54,004 nt of DNA, from the NCBI GenBank assembly GCA_913009875.1, contig CAJVYS010000005.1, forward strand, positions 1 through 54,004, written 5' to 3'. Position 1 is the first letter of the stretch, and each line of letters starts with the position of its first letter. Positions 1-7,790 of the stretch are shown piece by piece. This DNA is from an uncultured Gammaproteobacteria bacterium (lineage in GTDB: Bacteria > Pseudomonadota > Gammaproteobacteria > SZUA-152). A program made the position numbers and the translations under genes. The notes below the pieces were generated by a model. The model saw nothing but the letters and a program-made list of their open reading frames with translations. It made no database searches and was not told the DNA's origin.

Positions 1-19
1 ACGTGTGCTTTTCCGATCT
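1..19. other. Illumina adapter remnant at contig end
   Basis: The first 19 bases, acgtgtgcttttccgatct, match 18 of 19 bases at the 3' end of the standard Illumina read-2 adapter/primer (ACGTGTGCTCTTCCGATCT). This is best explained as untrimmed adapter at the end of an assembled contig. Biological sequence starts at about base 20, so the GTG at position 3 is not a real start codon. Confidence 0.9.
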
Positions 20-956
20 TGATTTAGATGGAATAGTTGTTAAACGCTACGATGGTGTGACAGGAGAATTTGGGAAATTCGACGATGAAGATGCTGCGTA
101 CATTCGTTACGGAAGTGGAGGTCTCGCTGGTATTGGAGGATTAGTTTTTGGTCCTGATGGCAATATCTATGTTAGCGACCCCCTCAACAACACTATCAAC
201 CGTTATCAGGGGCCGTTTGGGAATACGCCGGGCGCTTTCATTGATAGTTTTGTTACTTCGGGTAGTGGTGGGTTAAATTTTCCGACAAAACTAACATTTG
301 GACCGAATGGTAATCTTTACGTCGTAGGTGGAGGCAGCAAGGTGTTGAGCTTTCATGGACCACTTGCCGTTGACGCGGGAGCCTTTATAGGTGAATTTGT
401 TCGATCAGGCAGTGGCGGCTTGATTAGGCCTAGGGATTTGGCCTTCGGGTCGGATAATAACCTTTATATTGCAAGTGCAACGGATAATATTTTACGCTAT
501 CAAGGACCTTTGGGATCCAATCCGGGATTTTTTATCGACGAATTTATTTCTTCTTTACGCAATGGTGGTTTGAGTTCTCCGCAGGGGATGGCTTTTGGTC
601 CACAAGGAGATCTTTATGTAAGTGCTAATATTGTTGGTGGTTCTCATAAAGGTGGTATTATGCGTTATGATGGTCAGACCGGAACTTCTAAAGGTACGTT
701 TGCATTTGTCAGTTCGCCCCGAGCCTTAATTTTTTCTTCCATACCAAAACCGGTATTGGTAGGTGATTTAAATAATGACGAGTGTGTGGATCGAACAGAT
801 TTAAACGTTATCTTTGCCGAGATCCGAAGCTCGTCCGGTGAGTACAATGTCGCTTTTGATTTCAATGTGGATGGAAAGGTAAACGTTGCAGATGCTCGTA
901 AACTTGTGACATTGTTTAATAATTCAAGAGGAGCGGCCTGTGGTGCGCCGGCCTAG
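20..956 (+). CDS. NHL-repeat protein with C-terminal type I dockerin-like domain, 5'-truncated
   Basis: The frame is open from the contig end to a TAG at 956, so the N-terminus is missing (about 312 residues seen). Four to five repeats of about 50 residues carry GPDGNIYVSDPLNNTINRY-like blades, typical of NHL/SMP-30-type beta-propellers. The last 65 residues hold two EF-hand-like calcium loops (DLNNDECVDRTDLN and DFNVDGKVNVADARK), the pattern of a type I dockerin duplicate, ending in a short Cys-containing tail. The likely role is an extracellular calcium-stabilised binding protein; the partner is unknown. Composition is more AT-rich than the genes that follow. It converges on the minus-strand cluster beginning at 1072. 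The family call is firm; function is inferred. Confidence 0.75.
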
Positions 957-1071
957 CAAGAAGCTAGTGGACTAAACTGATTTGACGTTTTGAATGAAAC
1001 AGAGTCATCGTTGATATCACATGCAATAAGAGTATATGGAGATTTTGGATGTAGTCTCCAGCCATTTTCCC

Positions 1072-2451
1072 TCAAATAAAATTAATATGCTCCGGTGGAT
1101 TACGGATGTCCCACAGAAACTTGTTGACGTAATCCTGCCGGCAGCCGATGGCGCAGTCCTTGTGTACGTCCACCGATTCGGCGATGTCCCTGTGCACATT
1201 CCAGTAATGGTCGCTGTTGACCAGATCGAAAAATGAACCATCGTGCAGGTCGCCCATGTAGAAGCGTTCCTTGTTGAAGAAGGGGCCGCAGGGGTAAATC
1301 TTGCCGTTGCCGGAGATCTGCAGCAGGAAGGGTGTGCCCAGGCAGACGTCGTACTTGCGGTAGCCGTTGCGGTAAAGCTCCGTTTCCTCGCTGGCGCGGA
1401 TCTTGTTCCACTTGGCCTGCACCACATAATCCTCTGTCGACAGGCCTTCTGCCTGTTTCAGCACGTCTTCGATGCTGGCGTAATCCTTGTAGTCGATGCC
1501 GATTTCCTTGTACTCGGAATCGGAGCAGTGCTTGATGACGAAATAGTCCACGCCCAGCTCCGCACCCAGCTCCGCCTCAGCCAGAACCTGATCGTAGCAT
1601 TCAGGGATCAGCACCATTTGCAGGCCGATGGTGCAGTCGTAGTTATGTTCTTTTTTGATGGCCACCAGGCTGCGAATTTTTTCCACCAGAAGATCGAAGT
1701 TTTTGCCCTTGGACTGGTGTACCCGTTGAAACCCCTCGGGTGTGCCGGCGGAGAGATTGAAGCGAATCCACGACATATTGGCCAGCAGGTCGTGGGCACG
1801 ATCCATGTCCAGCAGCAGGCCGTTGGTGGCCATGGCGGTGTCGATGCCCTGTTGCCCTGCCAGCACGGTGGCGTCGTAGAGCACCGGGTTCAGGGTCGGC
1901 TCGCCATCGCCGATGAAGCCCAGCGAGCGCACGCCGAGGCGCCCGCAGTCTTCGATGTAACGCAGCAGGGCATCGCGCTCGATCATGCTGCCCTTGGTCA
2001 TGTTTTGCACCACGGCGTAACAGTAAATACAGGCCGTGTTGCAGAACTTGGTCAGCCCCATGTCGATGTGCACGGGGGCGAAGCGCTCACCGTTCTGCCA
2101 GGCCATCACGCGGTCGAGATGGTGCAGCATTTTGTGGCCGTCGAAGCGAAAGCGCTCGCTGTGGTTGCGGTAGCTGGGGCCGGTGAACTGGTTGGGCACG
2201 CTGGCCGGTTGCGCCGTTTCCAGGCGCACCAGGCCGATCTGCCCCTTGGCGTGCACCAGCTCGACCTTCTGGCCCTGCAGGGTGTGCACCGAGGCGCTCT
2301 GTGTGTTGCCGGATTTCAGTTCGCTGCGGTCGACGATATCGTTGGAGGTGCGCAGCTTGTGGCCAGGGCGCTGGGCGCGTGGTGCGTCGTCGGGCAGGTC
2401 GGTCTGTACGGTATTACCGAAGCGGTTTTTCTGTGACTGGTTGTCAGGCAT
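1072..2451 (-). CDS. Radical SAM/SPASM-type protein A
   Basis: A 459-residue protein with the radical SAM cluster motif CNTACIYC (Cys137, 141, 144; CxxxCxxC) that binds a 4Fe-4S cluster and S-adenosylmethionine. The C-terminal part holds further cysteines at about 370, 388, 433 and 437 (YPCGPFF and DCAIGCRQDYVN), as in SPASM/twitch domains that bind auxiliary Fe-S clusters. The extreme C-terminus is EHINFI. About 100 residues precede the core, including FDGHKML, which recurs in the radical SAM protein at 8811-9968. It is the last gene of the cluster, 27 bp after the E1 beta gene. The substrate is unknown; context suggests a sugar or carrier-linked glycan intermediate. The ATG at 2451 is the first Met of the frame. 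Confidence 0.85.
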   Translation of the reverse strand: MPDNQSQKNRFGNTVQTDLPDDAPRAQRPGHKLRTSNDIVDRSELKSGNTQSASVHTLQGQKVELVHAKGQIGLVRLETAQPASVPNQFTGPSYRNHSERFRFDGHKMLHHLDRVMAWQNGERFAPVHIDMGLTKFCNTACIYCYAVVQNMTKGSMIERDALLRYIEDCGRLGVRSLGFIGDGEPTLNPVLYDATVLAGQQGIDTAMATNGLLLDMDRAHDLLANMSWIRFNLSAGTPEGFQRVHQSKGKNFDLLVEKIRSLVAIKKEHNYDCTIGLQMVLIPECYDQVLAEAELGAELGVDYFVIKHCSDSEYKEIGIDYKDYASIEDVLKQAEGLSTEDYVVQAKWNKIRASEETELYRNGYRKYDVCLGTPFLLQISGNGKIYPCGPFFNKERFYMGDLHDGSFFDLVNSDHYWNVHRDIAESVDVHKDCAIGCRQDYVNKFLWDIRNPPEHINFI

Positions 2452-2478
2452 GGTGTTTCCTTGCGGTTCGTTCCGGCC

Positions 2479-3588
2479 TCAGAAGGGGCCGCGAAAATCG
2501 GGGTTGGGAATATCCGTCGGCGTGTCCGGCTGTAGCTTGTCCAGTTCCTGCCGCTGGGCCTCGCCGATGCGAACGCCACACACCTGTAGCGCCTGCTCGG
2601 CGATGGTGGCGGCGGTTGGATAATAATGTCCGGCCCAGGCATGGGAGGTGGGGCAGGGCAGGTCGGGCAGGGTGACGCTGGCGGGCGCGGCGCGCAGGTG
2701 GTCGAAGCCTTGGCGGGTGACGCGGGCGATGAGTTCGGCGGCGACGCCAAAGCTCTGGTGTCCTGTGTCCGCCACCAGCAGGCGCCCGGTCTTGGCCACC
2801 GAGCGCAGCACCGCGGGCACATCCAGCGGGCTGACGCTGCGCATGTCGATGACTTCGGCCTCGATGCCCAGCCGGGCGAGGCCGCGTGCGGCGCTCAGGG
2901 CTTCGAGGGTCATGTAGGAAAAGGCGGCGATGGTGATGTCGCTGCCTTCGCGGCATCGCCGCGCCTTGCCCAGTGGTGTCTCGAAATAGCCGGTAGGGAC
3001 TTTGCCGCGCAGCGGATGTATCCAGCGGTGCTCGATGAAGATCACCGGGTCGTCGTCGGCGACGGCGGCGCACAGCATGCCCTTGGCGTCGTCGGGGAAC
3101 ACTGGCATCACCACTTTCAACCCCGGAATATGGGCGAACAGGCTCTGCAGGCTTTGCGCGTGCTGTGGCCCCTGGCCCCAGCCACGACCGACGATGCAGC
3201 GCACCACCAGCGGTACCCGGGCCTGGCCGCCGAACATGTAACGCCATTTGGCGGCATTGTTGATCAGTTGGTCCATGGCCAGCAGGGCGAAGTCGATGCG
3301 CTGATGCACCATGATCGGCCGCAGGCCGCTGATGGCGGCGCCGATGCAGATGCCGGTGAGGGCGTTTTCCGCCAGCGGCATGTCCAGCACGCGTTGCGGG
3401 CCGAAGCGCTGGCGCAGGCCGCTGGTGGTGCCGAAGATGCCCTTGGGGTCGGGCACGCCCTCGCCGATCAGCAGGGTCGTCGGGTCGCGTTGCAGGCACA
3501 GGACCAGGGCATCGTTGATGGCCTCGATGCCGGTTTTCTCGTGCACGGCGGGCGACGGAGAGATATCGGCTAATGGATTACTGGCCAT
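2479..3588 (-). CDS. Thiamine-diphosphate-dependent 2-oxoacid dehydrogenase-type E1 component, beta subunit
   Basis: A 369-residue homologue of pyruvate/2-oxoisovalerate/acetoin dehydrogenase E1 beta, the transketolase pyrimidine-binding half. Family features are IGEGVPDPKGIFGTTSGL near residue 42, the PLAENALTGICIGAAISGLRP block, and the C-terminal transketolase domain (VIDMRSVSPLD...GRLLVADTGHQSFGVAAE). The start ATG overlaps the end of the alpha gene by 11 bp, implying translational coupling and a heterotetrameric enzyme. No lipoyl E2 or E3 gene lies nearby, so it is unlikely to serve a standard dehydrogenase complex. A carboligation or decarboxylation step in making a modified sugar is an inference from the neighbours. 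It is longer than the usual roughly 325-residue beta subunit because of N- and C-terminal extensions. Confidence 0.85.
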   Translation of the reverse strand: MASNPLADISPSPAVHEKTGIEAINDALVLCLQRDPTTLLIGEGVPDPKGIFGTTSGLRQRFGPQRVLDMPLAENALTGICIGAAISGLRPIMVHQRIDFALLAMDQLINNAAKWRYMFGGQARVPLVVRCIVGRGWGQGPQHAQSLQSLFAHIPGLKVVMPVFPDDAKGMLCAAVADDDPVIFIEHRWIHPLRGKVPTGYFETPLGKARRCREGSDITIAAFSYMTLEALSAARGLARLGIEAEVIDMRSVSPLDVPAVLRSVAKTGRLLVADTGHQSFGVAAELIARVTRQGFDHLRAAPASVTLPDLPCPTSHAWAGHYYPTAATIAEQALQVCGVRIGEAQRQELDKLQPDTPTDIPNPDFRGPF

Positions 3589-4540
3589 GGAGGTGTCTAT
3601 ACATGTCTTCCACGCGGGGCAGTGGGGCGCGCTGGGCGCTATCGAAGGCGCAGTCTATTTCGTGTTGGATGGCGTTTTCGATGTGCTGCCTGCCGATGTC
3701 GTCGAGCAGCCCGAGCGCGCGCAGGCGTGCGGCCTCCTGTTCGATGGGGCAGCGGGCCAGCCAGTCGGCCTGTGCCTCGGGCGCGCGATAACCCAGGTGG
3801 TCATCGATATCCGGGCCACAGTGCTCACGCCAGCGCCAGGTGTGCAATTCCAGAAACTGCGGGCCGTCGCCGGCGCGGGTGCGGTGTACGGCCTCGTCGG
3901 CCGCGGTGCGCACGGTGTGTAGACGATTGCCGTCCAGCTCCTGCACGTGCAGGCCATGGGCGCTGGCGATGGCGTGGATCGGTCGACCGGGCTGTCTTTC
4001 TTCTAACGGTGTGTAGACGGCATAGTGGTTGTTTTCACACACGAACAGGATTGGCAGCCGGTGCAGGGCGGCAAAGTTCATCGACTCGTGCATCACGCCT
4101 TGCTCGAAGCAGCCGTCACCGAAGAACAGGCAGACCACACGGCCCTCGCCACGCAGCTGGCTGGCCCAGGCGGCACCCACCGCCACTGGCACGGTGCCGC
4201 CGACGATGGCCGTGGAGCCCATGAAACCGGCGTCGGTGTCGATCAGGTGCATGGAGCCGCCGCGCCCTTTGCTACAGCCGCTGGCGCGGCCATAGAGTTC
4301 GGCGATCATGGCAGTGAGATCACCCCCCTTGGCCAGATAGTGGCCATGGGCGCGATGGCCGCTGAATACGCGGTCGTCTTCCGCCAGGGCGGAGACGACG
4401 CCCACCGCGGCGGCCTCCTGACCGATGCACAGGTGCATGGGGCAGCGCATTTCCTGCTCGGCGTAGCGCTCGGCCAGTGCCTCCTCGACGCGGCGAATGC
4501 GCAGCATCTGGCGGAACAGTTCATCCATGGCGTTGCTCAT
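3578..4540 (-). CDS. Thiamine-diphosphate-dependent E1 component, alpha subunit
   Basis: A 320-residue E1 alpha homologue. The ThDP/Mg binding motif is complete: GDG at 141-143 and NN at 170-171, about 30 residues apart. The phosphorylation-loop region RGGSMHL is present. The frame is open further upstream, but residues before MSNAMDELF would be read out of frame inside the kinase gene. The ATG at 4540 is therefore chosen; it overlaps the kinase stop as ATGA. The subunit pairs with the beta gene that follows. The family alone does not give the substrate (pyruvate, acetoin, branched-chain 2-oxoacid or a sugar-derived one). Absence of E2/E3 and location between sugar genes suggest a free-standing ThDP enzyme. 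Confidence 0.85.
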   Translation of the reverse strand: MSNAMDELFRQMLRIRRVEEALAERYAEQEMRCPMHLCIGQEAAAVGVVSALAEDDRVFSGHRAHGHYLAKGGDLTAMIAELYGRASGCSKGRGGSMHLIDTDAGFMGSTAIVGGTVPVAVGAAWASQLRGEGRVVCLFFGDGCFEQGVMHESMNFAALHRLPILFVCENNHYAVYTPLEERQPGRPIHAIASAHGLHVQELDGNRLHTVRTAADEAVHRTRAGDGPQFLELHTWRWREHCGPDIDDHLGYRAPEAQADWLARCPIEQEAARLRALGLLDDIGRQHIENAIQHEIDCAFDSAQRAPLPRVEDMYRHLHGQ

Positions 4541-6108
4541 TTCAGCAGGGTGGTGAGATATTTCTGGAACTGCACCGGGTCCACCGGCTCGCGGTTGCAC
4601 ACGGTCTGCACGTTCATGGCCCCGGCGATGCTGCCGAAGAAGGCGGCGATGTCCGCCGGGATGCCCGCAGACAGGCACAGTCCGGCCAGGGAGAGAAAGG
4701 CGTCGCCGGCGCCGATGCGATCAACCACCCGTCCCGATAGCGCGGGGATGGCGTGGCTGGCGTCGATGGCGCGCTCCTGCATCAGCACGCCACGGGTGCC
4801 GCGGGTGACGGCGAGATGCGCGGCGCCCAGGCGGCCGGCGATGTCGCGGGCGATGCTCTCGATATCGCCCTGGCGGTTGCCGGCGGCCATGCGCAGCTCG
4901 GGTTCGTTGAGGGAGACGAAGTCGGCGCGCGGGTAGCGGGTGATGACGTGATAGCCACGGTTGCCGCTGTTGACCTGGGTGTTGACGGCGAGAAAGCGTG
5001 CGCCGCCGGCGAGGCTGTCGACCATGCCCTCGGTAATGAAACCGTTGCCGAAATCGGGCACGATGACGGCGTCGAAGCGTTCGAGGTGACTGTCCAGCCA
5101 GTGGCGTATGTCATGCTCTATTTGTAGTGAGGTCAGGGCCTCGCCGCCGAAATAGACCTCAAACAGTTTGCCGGCATCGTCGCCGATGTAGCGGCGTTTG
5201 ACCAGGGTGTGAGCACGGTCATTGGTGAAGAAGCGTGGCTGGACATTGTCACGCAGGTGTTCGCGGATGAAGTCTTCGTGCGATGCCTGGCCGCCGAGGC
5301 CGCCCAGCAGGGTGACCTTGCGGGCAAAGCCGGCGATGTGATTGGCCACGGCGATGGCGCCGCCGGCGAAGCGCTCCTGGCTTTCGTATTGCACCGCCAG
5401 TACGTTGCCCTTGCCGGTCTGACCCAGCGGGCGGGTGTAGTGATATTCGTCGATGATGATGTCGCCGAGCACCAGTACTTCGAGACCGGCCAGGCGGTCG
5501 AGGCACAGTTTCAGGCTTTCACCGTCGTGGCGTTGGCGAAAGCCGCGCAGGAAGTCGCGCACCTCGTCGTCGAGGGCGCTGAAGTGTTCGTTGAGCAGGT
5601 TGCTGGAGCTGAAGGTGGCCTCCTGGGTGAAGTGGATGCGGCCACCCACACTTTCCACGGCGGCCTGCTCGCGGCGGATATTTCCCGTTACGTCGTCCTG
5701 TGTGCGGATGTAGTCGCTGCCCTTGACGTAGACGTGGGGACGCAGCGCCTCGATGACATCGATGGCGGTCTCGGCGGCATTGATGGCCACGCCGTCCACG
5801 CAGTCCAGGGCGGCGATGCTCTCGCCACGCAGGGTTTCGGTGAACACGGGGCGGTCCGGACCCTTGTTGACAAAGGCGTCGGCGGTCAGCGTCACCAGCA
5901 GCCGGTCGCCGAGCTTGCGCGCCGCCTGCAGGTGCTTGATGTGGCCGATGTGCATGAGATCATAGGTGCCGTGGCAGAGCACGACGCGTTCGCCACGGCG
6001 GCGGCAGTCGGCGGCGAAGGCCGTCAGCGCCGGCAGGCTCATGAGCTTGCCCGGCGGATTTTCCGCGGCTTCCTGCGGGTTGAGTTTGACCACGCTTCCC
6101 TTAGCCAT
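4537..6108 (-). CDS. Bifunctional nucleotidyltransferase-PfkB sugar kinase (HldE-like, swapped domain order)
   Basis: A 523-residue fusion. Residues about 40-175 form a cytidylyltransferase-like domain related to the HldE/RfaE adenylyltransferase half: HGTYDLMHIGH at 46-56 includes the HIGH nucleotide-binding motif, and VYVKGSDY follows. Residues about 205-520 form a ribokinase/PfkB domain with an N-terminal substrate-binding block (GDIIIDEYHY) and the catalytic GAGD at 466-469. In the classical E. coli HldE the kinase is N-terminal and the nucleotidyltransferase C-terminal; here the order is reversed. Predicted role: phosphorylate a sugar phosphate at C1 and activate a sugar-1-phosphate with a nucleotide. 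No GmhB-type phosphatase is seen. The start overlaps the SIS gene by 8 bp and the stop overlaps E1 alpha by 4 bp. Confidence 0.85.
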   Translation of the reverse strand: MAKGSVVKLNPQEAAENPPGKLMSLPALTAFAADCRRRGERVVLCHGTYDLMHIGHIKHLQAARKLGDRLLVTLTADAFVNKGPDRPVFTETLRGESIAALDCVDGVAINAAETAIDVIEALRPHVYVKGSDYIRTQDDVTGNIRREQAAVESVGGRIHFTQEATFSSSNLLNEHFSALDDEVRDFLRGFRQRHDGESLKLCLDRLAGLEVLVLGDIIIDEYHYTRPLGQTGKGNVLAVQYESQERFAGGAIAVANHIAGFARKVTLLGGLGGQASHEDFIREHLRDNVQPRFFTNDRAHTLVKRRYIGDDAGKLFEVYFGGEALTSLQIEHDIRHWLDSHLERFDAVIVPDFGNGFITEGMVDSLAGGARFLAVNTQVNSGNRGYHVITRYPRADFVSLNEPELRMAAGNRQGDIESIARDIAGRLGAAHLAVTRGTRGVLMQERAIDASHAIPALSGRVVDRIGAGDAFLSLAGLCLSAGIPADIAAFFGSIAGAMNVQTVCNREPVDPVQFQKYLTTLLK

Positions 6109-6697
6109 TGTCTTCGTCGCTCCAGTCCAGGCCCAGCAGATCGGCGACGTAATGCAGCAGGAACAGGTGGCCGATTTCCACCATGCCGTAGTCGTCGGAG
6201 TCTAACCAGTAGTTGATGTCTCCCAGCTGACGTAACGGATTGTCGGCGCGGAAGCCGGAGAGAGTGACCACTTTTGCCGCGCAGGCGGTGGCGCTGCGGC
6301 AGGCGTTGATGATGTTTTTTGACTGCCCCGAGCTGCTGATGGCGATGAGTACGTCGTTGGCCGTGAGCAGGCGTTCGACACGGCGGGAGAAGGCGTTTTC
6401 GTAGCCGTAGTCGTTGCTGAAGCAGGTGAGGGTGGATGAATCGTGCAGGGTCATGGCGCGCAGGCCGCCGACGTTGAAGAAGTCGGTGACGGCGTGGCTG
6501 GCGACGGCGGCGCTGCCGCCATTGCCGATGATGTACAGGCCGCCGCCCCGGGCGCGGGTGTCGGCCAGCAGGCGGGTCAGCTGTTTGATACCCTGATCGC
6601 GCGCAAGTTCTTGCGTGGTTTTTTCGCTGAATGTGCCAGCGCTGACGACGCTGGAAAATTCCCGGGCGTGGGTGGTGAAGGCGGTCCGTGTCAGCAT
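6101..6697 (-). CDS. GmhA-like SIS-domain sugar-phosphate isomerase
   Basis: A 198-residue single-SIS-domain protein. GNGGSAAVASHAVTDF (about residues 58-73) and AISSSGQSKNI (about 119-129) are the two phosphate-binding signatures of the sedoheptulose-7-phosphate isomerase (GmhA) family, and length matches that family. The frame continues upstream, but only as antisense-like sequence inside the epimerase gene. The ATG at 6697 lies one base after the epimerase TGA, so it is taken as the start. It should convert a ketose phosphate to an aldose phosphate for the kinase/nucleotidyltransferase encoded next. Whether the substrate is really a heptose is an inference from family resemblance. Confidence 0.82.
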   Translation of the reverse strand: MLTRTAFTTHAREFSSVVSAGTFSEKTTQELARDQGIKQLTRLLADTRARGGGLYIIGNGGSAAVASHAVTDFFNVGGLRAMTLHDSSTLTCFSNDYGYENAFSRRVERLLTANDVLIAISSSGQSKNIINACRSATACAAKVVTLSGFRADNPLRQLGDINYWLDSDDYGMVEIGHLFLLHYVADLLGLDWSDEDNG

Positions 6698-6698
6698 G

Positions 6699-7688
6699 TC
6701 AGTGGTCTCCGAGATATTTGAACCAGCTGCGGGTGGCTTCATGGATGGAGCCGGCATCCCACAGCGGCGCCTCGCGCCACAGTTCGATGGATTCGAGCAT
6801 GCGGGAGACACCGGTGGCGAAGTCCACCTTGGCCTTCCAGCCCAGTTGTGTGTGAATACGGTGGATGTCGGCGAAGGTGCAGTCGGGTTCGCCGGGGCGT
6901 TTGGGGATGTATTCCACCGCGCCGCCGAGGTGGCCGACCAGCTCGTTGATGCTGTAGTGGTGGCCGCTGCCGACGTTGAAGATCTCGCCGCTGATGTCGC
7001 TGGCGGCGGCGCAGGCAAAGGCGTCGGCGACGTCGCTGACGTAGGTGAAGTCGCGGCTCTGAGTGCCGTCGCCGACCACCGTGTAGGGTTTTCCCGCCAG
7101 TTTCTGGGCGAGGAACACGCCGAACACTGCACCGTAGGCCCCGGTGGTGCGCGAGCGCGGGCCGTAGACGTTGAACAGGCGCAGGGAGAGGGTGGGCAGG
7201 CCGTAGACCTGCGCCCAGTGCAGCACCATTTCCTCGCCCAGGTATTTGGTCAGGGCGTAGGGATACTGGGGACGGATCTCGGCGCTCTCCGGCGTTGGGT
7301 AGACATCGGGGATGCCATAGCAGGAAGAGGAAGCGGCATAAACCAGCCGCTTGATGTTTGCCGCCCTGCCGCATTCCAGCACGTTGAAGGTGCCTTGCAC
7401 ATTGGTGGCGTAATAGATGTCGGGGTGTTCGATGGAGGGCACGATGTCGGCCTTGCCGGCCAGGTGGAATACCCAGTCCACGTCGTCGAAATGGGGGTGG
7501 ATGGCCGCCTTGTCGGTGATGTCGGCCTCGACCTGCTGCAAGCCCGGGGCGCCCTTTACCGGCGCCAGGTTTTCCCAGCGGCCGCTGGAGAGATCGTCCA
7601 GCGCGATGACCTGATGGCCATCGCGGATCAGTCGTTCGACCAAGTGGCTGCCGATGAATCCCGCGCCGCCGGTGACCAGTGCCTTCAT
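6699..7688 (-). CDS. NAD-dependent nucleotide-sugar epimerase/dehydratase (extended SDR)
   Basis: A 329-residue extended short-chain dehydrogenase. The Rossmann NAD motif TGGAGFIGSH is at residues 6-15, the catalytic Tyr/Lys pair is YALTK at 144-148, and serines at 120-122 precede it. FHLAGKADIVPSIEHP and RLFNVYGPR are typical of UDP-glucose 4-epimerase-like and GDP/UDP-sugar epimerases. Substrate cannot be assigned from sequence; it should modify the nucleotide sugar made by the neighbouring kinase/nucleotidyltransferase. It is the first of the tightly coupled genes; the upstream gap of 102 bp to the FkbM gene could hold a promoter, though none is convincing. Confidence 0.88.
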   Translation of the reverse strand: MKALVTGGAGFIGSHLVERLIRDGHQVIALDDLSSGRWENLAPVKGAPGLQQVEADITDKAAIHPHFDDVDWVFHLAGKADIVPSIEHPDIYYATNVQGTFNVLECGRAANIKRLVYAASSSCYGIPDVYPTPESAEIRPQYPYALTKYLGEEMVLHWAQVYGLPTLSLRLFNVYGPRSRTTGAYGAVFGVFLAQKLAGKPYTVVGDGTQSRDFTYVSDVADAFACAAASDISGEIFNVGSGHHYSINELVGHLGGAVEYIPKRPGEPDCTFADIHRIHTQLGWKAKVDFATGVSRMLESIELWREAPLWDAGSIHEATRSWFKYLGDH

Positions 7689-7790
7689 GGGTTGTTCTCC
7701 GTGGATATTCTACTGATGCAGCAAACAAACGCCTTGCTCCTGCACAAACCTTGCCGCTGAAAATAAAATGTACCCAGGATGTATGCGTCG

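Noticed and set aside
1243..2436. Long plus-strand frame antisense to radical SAM protein A
   Set aside because: It is the GC-rich antisense shadow of a gene with clear motifs; it has no recognisable domain and is Val/Ala/Gly/His-rich. The same applies to frames at 2626-3573, 5209-6216, 6615-7760, 8805-9959, 22034-23809, 23948-25153 and 26049-27284.
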